A stretch of 64,000 nt of DNA from Spartobacteria bacterium (GCA_003134765.1 PLCM01000041.1:248001-312000); one strand, 5' to 3'. Positions 7,416 to 16,938 are shown, counted from the first letter of the stretch. Numbers and translations: made by a program. Notes: generated from the letters alone by a model not told the origin.

Positions 7416-10400
7416 CTACGGCCCGGCCCCGCGCTCGTAAACTTCGACGAGCCCGTTGCCGGTGCCATTATTTAGTCCGGCCAGGATCGCGGTATAGAGT
7501 CCCGGCGGAAGAGTCGCAGCGATGGCGGACTCCTTCGGGTTACTCGGCGCCAATCCGGCAGCTATGATCTGGGCGGCCTGGACGGGATCATCCTGCCAGT
7601 CGTTGTCCGAGCGAAGCAGGACGCCATTCTGGTCGCGAAGCTCCAGCGTCGGATCCTGGAGCGGGTTCGAGACGCCGAACGAGCTCAGGCTGGGGCCGAG
7701 ACCGCGCACGACAACTCTATCGTTGTTGTTGCCGTTACCCAGAATAAAGCCTGCAATCACCACGTTGCTGCCGGTGCCAACGAAGGCCCGGGTGCTGAGG
7801 TTGGCGAGCTTCGAGACGGCGGCTGTGTCGACGTCATAGACTTCGACCAACGAAATGCCGGCCGGAGGTGTGCCCGCGTTCCCACGCACGACGGCCGTGT
7901 AATTACCGGGAGGCAACGTCGCGTCAATCGCTGATTCCAGATCATTGGTTGGCGCCAAACCATCGGCCTGGATCTGGGCTTGCTGGGAATCTTTCCAGTT
8001 GTTGTTCGAGATAGTCCCGAAGCTTCCTGGGCCATGGAGCTCCAGGGTCGGGTCGGCCAGCACCTCTGCCGACGAGAATCCGAATTTCGTTAAGGACGGT
8101 CCAATGGCTCGAATAACCACATGCTTGGGAACGCTTCCGGTAATGATGAAGCCCCCGATCCCGGCGTTATCTCCAACGTCCGTCCGCATGCGGGTCGAGA
8201 GATTGAGGGCCTGCGTCGGGGTCGCTGTTGGCGTCGCTGTTGCAGTAGCCGTTGGAGTAGCTGTGGCGGTAGCAGTCGCTGTCGGCGTAGCGGTGGCGGT
8301 CGCGGTTGGCGTAGCCGTAGCTGTTGCTGTTGGCGCAACGGTCGCTGTCGGCGTAGCGGTGGCGGTCGCGGTTGGCGTAGCCGTAGCTGTTGCTGTTGGC
8401 GCAACGGTAGCGGTGGCAGTGGCGGTAGCCGTCGGGGTAGCTGTTGGCGTAGCCGTAGCGGTTGCAGTTGGTGTCGGACTTGGGGTTGCGCCGGCGCAGG
8501 CGCCAGGTCCTGGCGTGTTGTCGATAAATCCTGAGACTGTGCCGCTGAAGGCCGACGAGTTCGTCGACCCCGTGACCGTATTGACGACGACGACGAAATT
8601 CGTCTGCGCCGGGACAGTGAACGAGTAGGCAGCCGTCCCCAGCGTTGTCCCGAGGCCGGAAACTCCGCTGTCACCCAGATAGTTCATGCACATGTTACCC
8701 GTGGGATCGCCTTGAGCGACCGGCGGAGTGTAAGAAGTCTGATAAGCCGCGCTTTCGATGTCACCGGCTCCGCCCAGGGCCGCGTTGATCGTGACGGTAA
8801 AGCACCGTGGCGCGCCGGCGTTGTTGGTAAAGGTAAACGTCTTGAAATTGCGGGTGCCGGCAGTATTGATCGGGGCCGGGCACGTCTTTCCATTGCACGT
8901 GCTCGGGTTGCCATCCCGGCCCATCCGGTCGGGCTGCGTCGAATCGCTCGTCGTCACCTGGCTGGACGGGATCGTCTGGTTCGGGCCGCCGGCACAAGTC
9001 GGGATGGTGAACGGGATCGACTTCGTTCCGCTCAAGTAGGTGAGATTGAGTGAAAGCGCGATTTCGGTGCCGCAGCCGAATGTATCCGCGACGGAGATCT
9101 TGAACGGCGTCGCGTTCGTGGCGCTCCCGTCGATGCGTATATCCGAATAGTTGGAGTTCCCGTTGACAACTGTGACACCCGGAGTCGTGGTCGTAAGGGT
9201 GGCCGAGATCGCGGTCTCTTTCGCGCAGCCATTGTTCTTGACGCCGAGATTCACGAGCACGCATTCGGCCCGGTTCACGATGCCGTTGTTGTTGCCTCCG
9301 GAATCATTAATCGTGAACCCGTTCGCCTCGAGCTTCGACGTGCCGGTCATTTGAAAATTCTGGGTGACCGTTCCGCCACCAGTCGGTGCGACCGGCACCG
9401 ACGCTGGCGTCGCTGAAGCGCAGTTGCGGTTTGGGTCCGCGGCAGTAGCGGTGTAGCTGCCGGCGGGGACAAGGATGGTGTAAACGCCGCTGGCGTTACT
9501 GGCGCCCGCGTAGCCGTTGCTCAAGGTCACTGTCACTCCGGAAATCGGAGCACCTGTCTGAGATGAAGTGATTGTGCCGGTGACAGTGCCCCACAAGCCC
9601 GCGGCCGAAGTGCAGGACGGAAACTTGTAGGTCGTGATGCGGGTGGACCAATTGAACGCGCCGTTCGTCTTTAAATACTCGTTCGTATAAAAGAAGGTGC
9701 ATTGGTCGATCGGATCGATGGTCATGGCGCTGTAGTCGCCCCAGCGATTCCCGCCGCCTTGTTGCACGCCGATGCCGGCCTGCATTTCCACCTCGGCGCC
9801 CATGGTGCCGGCAGAATCACCAGCCAGGCGACCGGTAACATAGATGCCGGGTAGAACGCTCGTGCTCGATTTGCTGTAGCCCAGGGCGATGTTGCCGTCT
9901 TTGTCCATCGCGATCGATGGCAGCCAACGGTAGTTCGTATCAATATCGTAGGTGCCGGATTGGAAAACAGTCGGCGTTGTCGTCGAGCTTCCCAGAGTTG
10001 GGTTCCGGAATTCAAACCATCTCACGGCGCCATGGTTTGCGTCGCTGCCGTTGCTGGGACCACTGCCAACGATGGACTCTTGCGTGACGTTGTTACGATA
10101 AGCCATCCGATACATGTAGTGCCCTGAAATACTGTCGAGATAGTCCACTCCCGCCGCTGGTCCAGGCTCGGGCACGCAGTCGCGGCCGTTGCTGTTGTTG
10201 ACGCACGGCGCAGCGCCGATGCCGTCCAGGATCGGAGTACCAGGAGTCACAGTGATCGTTGGAGTTGCGCCCCACACCACCGCCACTCGAAACGAATCGG
10301 TTAGGTTCGTGAGCCCGAAGTTAGGGCCAATCACAAACTCTGCCTCGCCCGCAGCCGGAGGAGTTAAACTGTCGAGATCGGCGGGGAGAAATCCGAATTC

Positions 10401-11432
10401 AGCTCCGAGGTCCTGGCTCTGCATCCGTGCCGGTTGACCAGCGATCATCGCGGCCCGCTCGAAAACGTAGATGCGCCCCGCCGTGAATGTCCCGCCGGGG
10501 TTGAACACGTGCGCACTCATGTAATAGCCATCCGGCCACATGCCCGTGTGCGGATAATCAATGAAGTTCACCTGATCGGTCACGAAGTCGTAGAGGTAAT
10601 AATCACCCGTCGCATCTGATGTCGTGGAAACGGCGACGCACTGATGGGAAGCGCTGCCGGTCGGCCCGTTGACAGCGAACTGCGAAAGTATCCAGCGGCC
10701 GGCGAGAATGTCGTAAGAGACGACGGGGTCGCCGTCATTGTGCGATGCGCAGACGCCGCCCAGCGATTGGAAAAGCGTATTCCCGGCGGCGGGACCGTAC
10801 TGGAGAGCGCCGGTCGTCTTGTTGAAGACGGCGAAGCTGGTGTTGTTCCACTGCACATATTGAGTGGAACCCACACGGCCGTTCACGTCCGGGGGATTAC
10901 TGGAAGGAGAGAACCCAAGGAGACCCACGCCGACGCCCTCGAAGGTGAGACCCGTCGGACTCGGTGCCGAGGCAAGAGGTCCCGCAACGGTCTGGAACGG
11001 TCCCTCGGGTCCGGCACTTTGCGTCGGGAGCTTCGGCGGGATCGGTTCGGGATGATAAACCTTCGGCACGCTTGCCGGATCGATCGGCGGCATGTCCCGC
11101 AGATTCGCGCTTCGAACCGCCGTGACCGGCCGCAGATCGCGCACCGGGCCGGTATAGGGGCCCACGGGTGGTTGAGTTGCTCCCGGCGGTCGCTCTGCCG
11201 GGTCCTTGTCCACCTTGATCGCTCCACCTGGTTGTGTGGACGACACTCTCCCAAGGGTCGATGCCAACCGTGTGAACCACCGGGATATATTGGTAATCTG
11301 TCCTTTTCTATCTCGCTGCTGCGTGCCCGCGAAGGCGAACAGAGTGAGCATCACTGCCGTGAGGCACAGGAGAGATACGATAAGAACCCGCCAGTTAAAG
11401 AACGCTGCGCGGTGGACACTTTTTATTTTCAT
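7416..11432 (-). CDS. large exported multi-domain protein with Thr/Ala/Pro linker and duplicated C-terminal module
   Basis: A protein of 1338 residues starting at the ATG at 11430-11432 (MKIKSVHRAAFF). A hydrophobic segment at about residues 15-37 looks like a signal or anchor. The N-terminal half (about 130-600) is a conserved Verrucomicrobia-type extracellular region that I cannot name (PPDVNGRVGSTQYVQWNN, then repeated Asp/Gly-rich strands). Next is a carboxypeptidase-regulatory-like beta domain (GTVTGTITSSQTGAPISGVT), then a region with proprotein-convertase-P-like strands, then a Thr/Ala/Pro linker of about 90 residues. Two copies of a roughly 130-residue module follow (RAIGPSL, DPTLEL, NNWKD, APTNDLESAI, NYTAVVRG). 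It is probably surface-attached or secreted. No catalytic motif is evident. Confidence 0.7.
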   Translation of the reverse strand: MKIKSVHRAAFFNWRVLIVSLLCLTAVMLTLFAFAGTQQRDRKGQITNISRWFTRLASTLGRVSSTQPGGAIKVDKDPAERPPGATQPPVGPYTGPVRDLRPVTAVRSANLRDMPPIDPASVPKVYHPEPIPPKLPTQSAGPEGPFQTVAGPLASAPSPTGLTFEGVGVGLLGFSPSSNPPDVNGRVGSTQYVQWNNTSFAVFNKTTGALQYGPAAGNTLFQSLGGVCASHNDGDPVVSYDILAGRWILSQFAVNGPTGSASHQCVAVSTTSDATGDYYLYDFVTDQVNFIDYPHTGMWPDGYYMSAHVFNPGGTFTAGRIYVFERAAMIAGQPARMQSQDLGAEFGFLPADLDSLTPPAAGEAEFVIGPNFGLTNLTDSFRVAVVWGATPTITVTPGTPILDGIGAAPCVNNSNGRDCVPEPGPAAGVDYLDSISGHYMYRMAYRNNVTQESIVGSGPSNGSDANHGAVRWFEFRNPTLGSSTTTPTVFQSGTYDIDTNYRWLPSIAMDKDGNIALGYSKSSTSVLPGIYVTGRLAGDSAGTMGAEVEMQAGIGVQQGGGNRWGDYSAMTIDPIDQCTFFYTNEYLKTNGAFNWSTRITTYKFPSCTSAAGLWGTVTGTITSSQTGAPISGVTVTLSNGYAGASNASGVYTILVPAGSYTATAADPNRNCASATPASVPVAPTGGGTVTQNFQMTGTSKLEANGFTINDSGGNNNGIVNRAECVLVNLGVKNNGCAKETAISATLTTTTPGVTVVNGNSNYSDIRIDGSATNATPFKISVADTFGCGTEIALSLNLTYLSGTKSIPFTIPTCAGGPNQTIPSSQVTTSDSTQPDRMGRDGNPSTCNGKTCPAPINTAGTRNFKTFTFTNNAGAPRCFTVTINAALGGAGDIESAAYQTSYTPPVAQGDPTGNMCMNYLGDSGVSGLGTTLGTAAYSFTVPAQTNFVVVVNTVTGSTNSSAFSGTVSGFIDNTPGPGACAGATPSPTPTATATATPTATPTATATATATVAPTATATATPTATATATPTATVAPTATATATPTATATATPTATATATATPTATATATPTATPTQALNLSTRMRTDVGDNAGIGGFIITGSVPKHVVIRAIGPSLTKFGFSSAEVLADPTLELHGPGSFGTISNNNWKDSQQAQIQADGLAPTNDLESAIDATLPPGNYTAVVRGNAGTPPAGISLVEVYDVDTAAVSKLANLSTRAFVGTGSNVVIAGFILGNGNNNDRVVVRGLGPSLSSFGVSNPLQDPTLELRDQNGVLLRSDNDWQDDPVQAAQIIAAGLAPSNPKESAIAATLPPGLYTAILAGLNNGTGNGLVEVYERGAGP
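8216..8491. repeat. low-complexity Thr/Ala/Pro-coding tract
   Basis: The minus strand encodes a run of TATATP, TATPTA and TVAPTA units built from repeated hexamer- to dodecamer-sized DNA units such as gtagctgtggcggt. Two nearly identical blocks of about 60 bp (starting near 8278 and 8344) show recent internal duplication. It acts as a flexible linker between the beta domains of the exported protein and is likely to vary in length between strains. The long open frame on the other strand is a by-product. Confidence 0.85.
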
Positions 11433-11515
11433 GGCTGAGGACCTCCGGGAGACGAGCCACAAAACCGCTTACCTGCCGGCCTGTGAGACGCCGAAAGTGT
11501 TCGTTTGCGCGCAGT

Positions 11516-11549
11516 CAGCCGCGTGTATCTTTTTGCGAAGCCCGCGTCA
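11516..11549 (+). repeat. short direct repeat, copy 1
   Basis: The sequence cagccgcgtgtatctttttg followed by cgaagcccgcgtca recurs at 12218-12252 with two small differences, in the same orientation. The two copies bracket the lipoprotein gene. Confidence 0.65.
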
Positions 11550-11561
11550 CAACTTTGATCT

Positions 11562-12101
11562 TCATTCGACAGGCGCACGGTCGAATTCGACGGCCCGCCA
11601 TGCTTTGCCGCGATGCTTGTAGGTGATCTGGACGCGATACGCCTGTTCGCCCGATGGCGTGTGCCCACTCAAATAGGCGCTTCGTTGTTCCGGGGAAATC
11701 CAGGCTGTCAGTCCACCGGAGATTCTTTCGCCTGCGCCTGGATTGAACGACGCGCGAATCGTCACCAAAACGGTGCAGGTATCACCCGAGCAAGAGATTC
11801 GCTCCGTCGTCATTTGCCGAAACGCCAACACCTCCGCGCCTCCGGCAGGACATGCCGGGCAGTCGGCAGTCGGTTTCTGCACAGAAACAACTTTCGTGGA
11901 GCGAACGAAAGCCACACAGTCTTCCCCGATCTCGTCTTCGCGCGGCTGAAGCTCGTCTTCGCCTTTTGCCACCTCCGGCCCGGCCTCGCGCGTCGCTTCC
12001 GAAGTGTTCGAACGCTTCTCGCGATCAGGCGCAGACTTCTCGGAGCAAGATGCGGTGATGATGCCCACGACCAGGATGAGGGCGGCACGACGAATATCCA
12101 T
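11562..12101 (-). CDS. hypothetical lipoprotein
   Basis: A 179-residue protein with a lipoprotein signal: a charged start (MDIRRA), a hydrophobic stretch, and a lipobox ITASC with the lipidated Cys at residue 19. A Glu/Lys/Arg-rich spacer follows, then a compact domain with several Cys (DCVAF, DCPACPAGG, RISCSGDTC) that could form disulfides in the periplasm. I do not recognise the family. It lies upstream of the exported-protein gene on the same strand (130 bases) and is bracketed by 35-bp direct repeats. Confidence 0.65.
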   Translation of the reverse strand: MDIRRAALILVVGIITASCSEKSAPDREKRSNTSEATREAGPEVAKGEDELQPREDEIGEDCVAFVRSTKVVSVQKPTADCPACPAGGAEVLAFRQMTTERISCSGDTCTVLVTIRASFNPGAGERISGGLTAWISPEQRSAYLSGHTPSGEQAYRVQITYKHRGKAWRAVEFDRAPVE

Positions 12102-12217
12102 ACGCTGTTGATCTACTCTCGTCGCCAGCCGGTGCGCGAGGCAAACTGCTTTCGCGCATGATCGCTCACTTCATCGACGGCACGTACGAGCTCTTCCGTC
12201 GCTTCTGCAATCAGAAC

Positions 12218-12252
12218 CAGCCGCGTGTATCTTTTTGCGGAAGCGCGCGTCA
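12218..12252 (+). repeat. short direct repeat, copy 2
   Basis: Second copy of the 35-bp direct repeat seen at 11516-11549. Its right end touches the cca fragment at 12250-12309. Confidence 0.65.
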
Positions 12253-12309
12253 AACTCCGCGCAATTTTCGCACGATGCCGTAAGCGCTCTGCTCCAGCGC
12301 CGATTTCAT
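12250..12309 (-). pseudogene. 5'-end fragment of a second cca-like gene
   Basis: The minus strand reads [19 protein letters not shown] and then a stop. The first 17 residues closely match residues 2-18 of the cca product at 5949-7325 (MKSAMEQTAHGIVRKLR). The DNA is also similar (gcacgatgccgt and cgccgatttcat are shared). The match ends at the 35-bp direct repeat, so this is a truncated duplicate. It sits directly in front of the antiporter gene, in the opposite orientation. Confidence 0.7.
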
Positions 12310-12348
12310 GGTAGAACTCGCGCCATTTTAACCGATAAAGTCCCGAAG

Positions 12349-13455
12349 ATGAAACCATCGCTGAACTGGTTACTACCTTTCGTTCCGGCCGCCCTGGCTC
12401 TCCGGTTCCTCCCGGGCCTGGCGAACCCGACCGCCCTTTTCATTTGCTCGGCCATTGCCATCATCCCGGTGGCCGGATGGATCGGCCGGGCGACGGAAGA
12501 ATTGGCGGCGCGGGTGGGAGAAGGGGTCGGAGGATTGTTGAACGCGACTTTCGGGAATGCGGCCGAATTAATTATCGCGGGCATCGCGCTCTCGAAAGGA
12601 CTCACCGGCGTCGTCAAGGCGTCGATCACAGGCTCGATCATCGGCAATATTCTGCTCGTCCTCGGTCTCTCCACTCTTTTTGGCGGGATCAAGCACAAGG
12701 AGCAACTCTTCAACAAATCCGGCGCCCGCACTTCGGTCGTCTCGCTGTCGCTGGCCGCGATCGCGCTCATCATCCCGACGGTCTTTCACATGGCGGCCGC
12801 GGCCAGCCCGAGCGGCTGGAGCCCGAACGTCGAGCACGAGCTTTCGTTGGGTATCGCCCTTGTCCTTTTCGTCACCTACCTTTGCGTCCTTCTCTTCACG
12901 CTCGGCACTCACAAACATTTTTTCATCGGGTGCGAAGGCGAGCTCGAAGAGGAAGTGGAGCACTGGCCGCGGATGAAATCGGTCCTGGTCCTCGTCGCGG
13001 CCACTGGAGTAGTCGCGCTTCTTTCCGAATTCCTCGTGGGAACAATCGAGGCGGTCCGCACTTCTCTCGGCATCACCGAGGTTTTCGTCGGCGTGATCGT
13101 CGTCGCGATCGTCGGGAACGCCGCCGAACATTCGACCGCCATCGTCATGGCGATGAAAAACAAGATGGATTTGAGTGTCGGGATCGCGATCGGATCCAGC
13201 CTCCAGGTCGCCCTCTTCGTCGCTCCCCTGCTCGTCTTTCTGTCCTATTTCTTCGGCCGTCCGATGAACCTCGAGTTTTCGCTGCCGGAAATTTTCGCCG
13301 TCGTCGCCTCGGTGTACATCATCTTCCAGATCAGCGGCGACGGTGAAACGAACTGGATCGAAGGCGTCCAGCTGCTCTCCGTCTATCTGATTCTCGTAAT
13401 CCTGTTTTTCTATTTGCCGGAACCGCACGTCGGGACGGAATCGCCTTTGCCCTGA
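12349..13455 (+). CDS. cax: Ca2+/H+ antiporter, CaCA family
   Basis: A 368-residue inner-membrane protein starting at the ATG at 12349 ([11 protein letters not shown]). Two alpha-repeat motifs define the CaCA/CAX family: [17 protein letters not shown] near residue 65 and [18 protein letters not shown] near residue 255, each with the conserved Asn and Glu that bind the cation. About eleven hydrophobic segments surround an acidic central loop ([11 protein letters not shown]). It probably exports Ca2+ in exchange for protons. It stands alone on this strand. A large palindromic repeat lies between its stop and the convergent lspA stop. Confidence 0.88.
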   Translation: MKPSLNWLLPFVPAALALRFLPGLANPTALFICSAIAIIPVAGWIGRATEELAARVGEGVGGLLNATFGNAAELIIAGIALSKGLTGVVKASITGSIIGNILLVLGLSTLFGGIKHKEQLFNKSGARTSVVSLSLAAIALIIPTVFHMAAAASPSGWSPNVEHELSLGIALVLFVTYLCVLLFTLGTHKHFFIGCEGELEEEVEHWPRMKSVLVLVAATGVVALLSEFLVGTIEAVRTSLGITEVFVGVIVVAIVGNAAEHSTAIVMAMKNKMDLSVGIAIGSSLQVALFVAPLLVFLSYFFGRPMNLEFSLPEIFAVVASVYIIFQISGDGETNWIEGVQLLSVYLILVILFFYLPEPHVGTESPLP

Positions 13456-13461
13456 GCCACG

Positions 13462-13630
13462 CTGTAGCCGCCTCGCGGTGTCGAGAGGCCACAATTTGTA
13501 GGGCGTCTGTGTCAGACGCCATCCTCTTCGGCCGGCGTTTCACAGCCGTAACGCAGGCGAAACGCCGAGGCCGGGCTTTCCAACGCCCTACAATTTCGGA
13601 AAACGCCCCGACAGAGCGCCAGGGCTACAG
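13462..13630. repeat. compound intergenic palindrome, family B with nested inner palindrome
   Basis: The ends read ctgtagcc and gggctacag. Inside is a second inverted pair, gtagggcgtctg...cgccctac, with arms gtttcacagccgtaacgc. It fills the gap between the convergent cax and lspA genes and contributes the lspA stop codon (ctgTAGcc read on the minus strand). It may serve as a bidirectional terminator. Confidence 0.75.
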
Positions 13631-14101
13631 CTCCGCCGCTGACTTCCGCGACTTGAACGAATGAATAATGAAACAAAAGACCGCGATGCAGATGCAGGAG
13701 TCGGCCACGTTGAAGGCGGGCCACGGATGCGCGAGCGGCACGTGAAGATCGAAGAGAGCGAAATCGATCACGTGGCCGTGCAGGAAGCGGTCGGTCAGAT
13801 TGCCCACGATGCCCGCGAGGAGGAGGGAGAGCGAGATGTCGCGGAGCGGGTCGCGGCTCCGAGTTCGCCGGAGCAGGAGCGCGAAAACAAAAACGAACGC
13901 GACACAGGAAAGGACGATGAAAAACGTATTGTTGTTTTTGAATGAGCCGAACGCGGCGCCGTCGTTGGTCACGTTCACGATCGCAAAGAAATCTGCGATG
14001 ACGACGTGGATATCCTCCGGGTGCACAAACCGCAGGACGAACCACTTGGTGATCTGGTCCAGCAGGTAGAGCGGCAGGGAAAGCGACAGGACGTATTTCA
14101 T
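13625..14101 (-). CDS. lspA: lipoprotein signal peptidase (signal peptidase II)
   Basis: A 158-residue inner-membrane aspartic protease that removes signal peptides from lipidated prolipoproteins. The motifs are present: LDQITKWFV near residue 14, VTNDGAAFGSF (usually TxNxGAAFG), GNLTDRFLHGHVIDF with the first catalytic Asp, and FNVADSCI with the second Asp. Four hydrophobic helices are visible. I chose the ATG at 14099-14101 because it overlaps the ileS stop by 4 bases (ATGA), a common translational coupling. The stop codon comes from a palindromic repeat. The ileS-lspA pairing is a common bacterial arrangement. Confidence 0.93.
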   Translation of the reverse strand: MKYVLSLSLPLYLLDQITKWFVLRFVHPEDIHVVIADFFAIVNVTNDGAAFGSFKNNNTFFIVLSCVAFVFVFALLLRRTRSRDPLRDISLSLLLAGIVGNLTDRFLHGHVIDFALFDLHVPLAHPWPAFNVADSCICIAVFCFIIHSFKSRKSAAEL

Positions 14102-16875
14102 TTCGAGGATGTTTCTACGGCGGCCTCGCAGCGATCGCACAAATCGGGGTGGACCGCACTTTTCCCAACCGCCGGCCGATGCCGCCAGCAGCGCGCACAC
14201 TTTTGATGCGCGGTCTTTGAAATCAACGCGCTCGGTTCCTTACCGGGCTGAAGGGTCAGATCGCTCAGAATAAAAAATTCTTCGAGTTCCTCTTTTGACA
14301 CCGCCGCGATTGTTGCCTCCTCACAGGTTAACGTCACGGCGGCTTCCAACGCGTTGCCGATTAATTTGTCCTGTCTCGCCCGCTCAACCGCCTGGCCAAT
14401 CACGGCGCGAAGATTGAGTAACTGCGCCACTCGCTCACGAGCTTCCGGGTTCTGAAACTCCGCCATCTCATCCGGAAATGTCCGGACGTGGACGGAATCT
14501 TCTCCGCCCAGATAACCCCACGCTTCTTCCGCGGTGAAAACCAGGATCGGCGCGAGCAGCCGGCAGAGCGCATCGAAAATGCGATGCATGGCCGCCTGCG
14601 TCCCGCGTCGACGTGGCGAATCGGGCGCGTCGCAATACATTCGGTCCTTGGTGATGTCGACATAAAGGCTGCTCAAATCGACCGCACAGAATTGATTCAA
14701 GATGTGATAGACCTTGTGGAATTCGTACGCCGCGTATGCCGAGCGGCACTCGGCGATCACGCCCTCGAGCCGGTCTAGGATCCAGCGGTCCACAAGGGTC
14801 ATTCCGAGCGTAGTCGAGGAACCCCGTTGCACGTCGAGCGACTTTCCACGGGGTCCCTCGACTCCGCTGCGCTCCGCTCGGGATGACGAATCGCTGTCAT
14901 GCAAATTCCCAAGCAGAATCCGCAACGTGTTCCGGATCCGCCGATAGGTGTCCCCCAGACGGGTGAACATTTCCTCCGAGAACGGAACGTCGTCCGTGTA
15001 ATTGATGCTGCTCACCCACAACCGGACGATGTCGGCGCCGTGTTTCGCCACGAAATGGCCGGCATCCATCGGCTTGCTGTAGCTGCTTGATTTTGAAATC
15101 TTCTTTCCATCGACATCGACCACAAAACCGTGGGTGACGCAGGTCTTGTAGGGAGAACGATTGTGCAGCGCGATGCTCGTCATGAGAGACGATTGAAACC
15201 AGCCGCGGTGCTGATCGGTCGCTTCGAGGTACATGTCCGCCGGGTCGCGCAGCTCCGGATTTGTCGCCAAAACGGCATAATGCGACACGCCGGAATCGAT
15301 CCAGACATCGATCGTATCGGTGCGATGGCGAGTGCCCTCCGGCAATCCCAACTCGCGCGCCAGGGCCGCATCATCGAGCTCGAACCAGACATTCGAGCCT
15401 CGTTGCGCCACAGCGTCCGCGAGCTTGCGGATGTATTTCGGATCGAGAATCGTCTCGCCACTGGCAGAATAAAAAACGGGCAGCGGGACACCCCAGCTCC
15501 GTTGGCGCGAGATCACCCAGTCGGGCCGCGATTCCACCGTGCCGGAGATGCGGTTCTCGCCCCAGGGCGGAATCCAGTGGACGCCTTTGATGGCGGTGAG
15601 CGCGTTCGTACGAAGCGCGTCGATCCGGATGAAAAATTGTTCCACTGCGCGAAAGATGATTGGCGTCTTCGATCGCCAGCAATACGGATACGAGTGCTGA
15701 TAAGCGGATGCACTGATAAGCATCCCTTTTTCACGGAGCAGCGCGACGATGTCGGCGTTCGCGTCAAAAACATATTTGCCGGTGAGATTCGGCAACCCCG
15801 CTTCGTCCGTGTACCGACCATGGTCATCGACCGGCGATAGAATCTGAAGCCCGTGTTTCCGCCCCAACGAGTAATCGTCTTCACCATGACCAGGGGCGAT
15901 GTGAACGGCGCCCGTTCCGGTATCCATGGTGACAAAGTCGGCGGCGAAAATCGAGGAAGTGCGCGGCAAAAATGGATGTTGCGCGGTGACGCCTTCCAGC
16001 TTTCCTCCCGGAAACGAATTGATCGGCTCGCCCGTCGGCTCAAATCCCGTCGCGGCGCAAAATGCTTCCACGAGCGTGGCCGCGAGGACGAACGTTTCGG
16101 AAACACCCTCCTTCCGAAACTCCCGCATTACGTAAAGCTCTTTCGGATGCACCGCGATCGCGAGATTGGCCGGCAACGTCCAGGGCGTCGTCGTCCAAAT
16201 CGCGATGCTTGCCTTCCCCGCGAGATCGCCGCTGACGATCGGAAACTTCACGTAGACCGTCGTATCTTCGCGGTCCTGGTATTCGACTTCGGCCTCGGCG
16301 AGCGCGGTCTGCGCGCCGGTGCTCCAGAAGACGGGCTTCAGGCTTTCGTAAACGAGCCCTTTCTCGACGAAGACCGCAAAGGCGCGGAGAATTTCCGCTT
16401 CATATCCCGGGGCCATGGTCAGGTAGGGATGTTCCCAATCGCCAAAGACCCCGAGCCGCTTGAATTGCTCGCGCTGGATGCCGATGAATTTTCTCGCGAA
16501 GGCCTCCGATTTTTTCCGCACCTCGAGCGGGGAAAGGCCGCGCGATTCTTTCACGACCTTGTATTCGATCGGCAAGCCGTGGCAATCCCAGCCCGGCAGA
16601 TAGGGCGCGCGAAAGCCCGCCATGCTTTTCGATTTCACGACAAGGTCCTTGAGAATTTTGTTGAGCGCGGTGCCCATGTGGACGTCGCCGTTCGCAAAGG
16701 GCGGCCCGTCGTGCAGGACGAATAATTCGGCTCCCGTCCGCGCTTTCTGGATCTGCGCGTAGAGGCCGGAGGCTTCCCACTTTTTGAGCATCTCCGGTTC
16801 ACGCGTCGTCAGACTTGCCTTCATCGGGAAATCCGTTTTCGGCAGATTAAGCGTCTCTTTGTAATTCTGGCTCAT
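14098..16875 (-). CDS. ileS: isoleucyl-tRNA synthetase with a repeat-coded insertion
   Basis: A class I aminoacyl-tRNA synthetase of about 925 residues that charges tRNA-Ile and edits Val. The signature HIGH is HMGT here (PPFANGDVHMGTALNK), and KMSKS is KISKS (DGKKISKSSS); both are seen as natural variants. The editing domain (WTTTPWTLPANLAI) and the C-terminal zinc finger (CARCWRHRP...CDRC) are intact. I chose the ATG at 16873-16875 (MSQNYKETLNLPKTDFPM). Residues 663-692, between GNLHDSD and the conserved VDRWILDRL, are encoded by a 90-bp dispersed palindromic repeat inserted in-frame. It is coupled to lspA. Confidence 0.95.
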   Translation of the reverse strand: MSQNYKETLNLPKTDFPMKASLTTREPEMLKKWEASGLYAQIQKARTGAELFVLHDGPPFANGDVHMGTALNKILKDLVVKSKSMAGFRAPYLPGWDCHGLPIEYKVVKESRGLSPLEVRKKSEAFARKFIGIQREQFKRLGVFGDWEHPYLTMAPGYEAEILRAFAVFVEKGLVYESLKPVFWSTGAQTALAEAEVEYQDREDTTVYVKFPIVSGDLAGKASIAIWTTTPWTLPANLAIAVHPKELYVMREFRKEGVSETFVLAATLVEAFCAATGFEPTGEPINSFPGGKLEGVTAQHPFLPRTSSIFAADFVTMDTGTGAVHIAPGHGEDDYSLGRKHGLQILSPVDDHGRYTDEAGLPNLTGKYVFDANADIVALLREKGMLISASAYQHSYPYCWRSKTPIIFRAVEQFFIRIDALRTNALTAIKGVHWIPPWGENRISGTVESRPDWVISRQRSWGVPLPVFYSASGETILDPKYIRKLADAVAQRGSNVWFELDDAALARELGLPEGTRHRTDTIDVWIDSGVSHYAVLATNPELRDPADMYLEATDQHRGWFQSSLMTSIALHNRSPYKTCVTHGFVVDVDGKKISKSSSYSKPMDAGHFVAKHGADIVRLWVSSINYTDDVPFSEEMFTRLGDTYRRIRNTLRILLGNLHDSDSSSRAERSGVEGPRGKSLDVQRGSSTTLGMTLVDRWILDRLEGVIAECRSAYAAYEFHKVYHILNQFCAVDLSSLYVDITKDRMYCDAPDSPRRRGTQAAMHRIFDALCRLLAPILVFTAEEAWGYLGGEDSVHVRTFPDEMAEFQNPEARERVAQLLNLRAVIGQAVERARQDKLIGNALEAAVTLTCEEATIAAVSKEELEEFFILSDLTLQPGKEPSALISKTAHQKCARCWRHRPAVGKSAVHPDLCDRCEAAVETSSK
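14798..14887. repeat. family A palindromic repeat inserted in-frame in ileS
   Basis: Arms gtcattccgagcg and cgctcgggatgac with inner tagtcgagga and tccctcgact. It is 90 bp, exactly 30 codons, and adds the residues SSSRAERSGVEGPRGK and SLDVQRGSSTTLGM to IleS. It is the same length as the intergenic copy at 2122-2211 and has the same extra ctgcgctccg in one arm. Confidence 0.88.
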
Positions 16876-16938
16876 GCGCGGAGCGGCGAGGCTAACATCC
16901 GAGGCGGTCGGGCGCAACGGAACGGCCGATCACTCTGG

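Noticed and set aside
7945-8628. A Val/Ala/Gly-repeat open frame on the plus strand
   Set aside because: It is the antisense reading of the Thr/Ala/Pro linker in the exported protein.
12113-12358. An 81-codon minus-strand frame upstream of cax
   Set aside because: It runs through the cca fragment in another frame and one of the 35-bp direct repeats; I saw no conserved protein signal.
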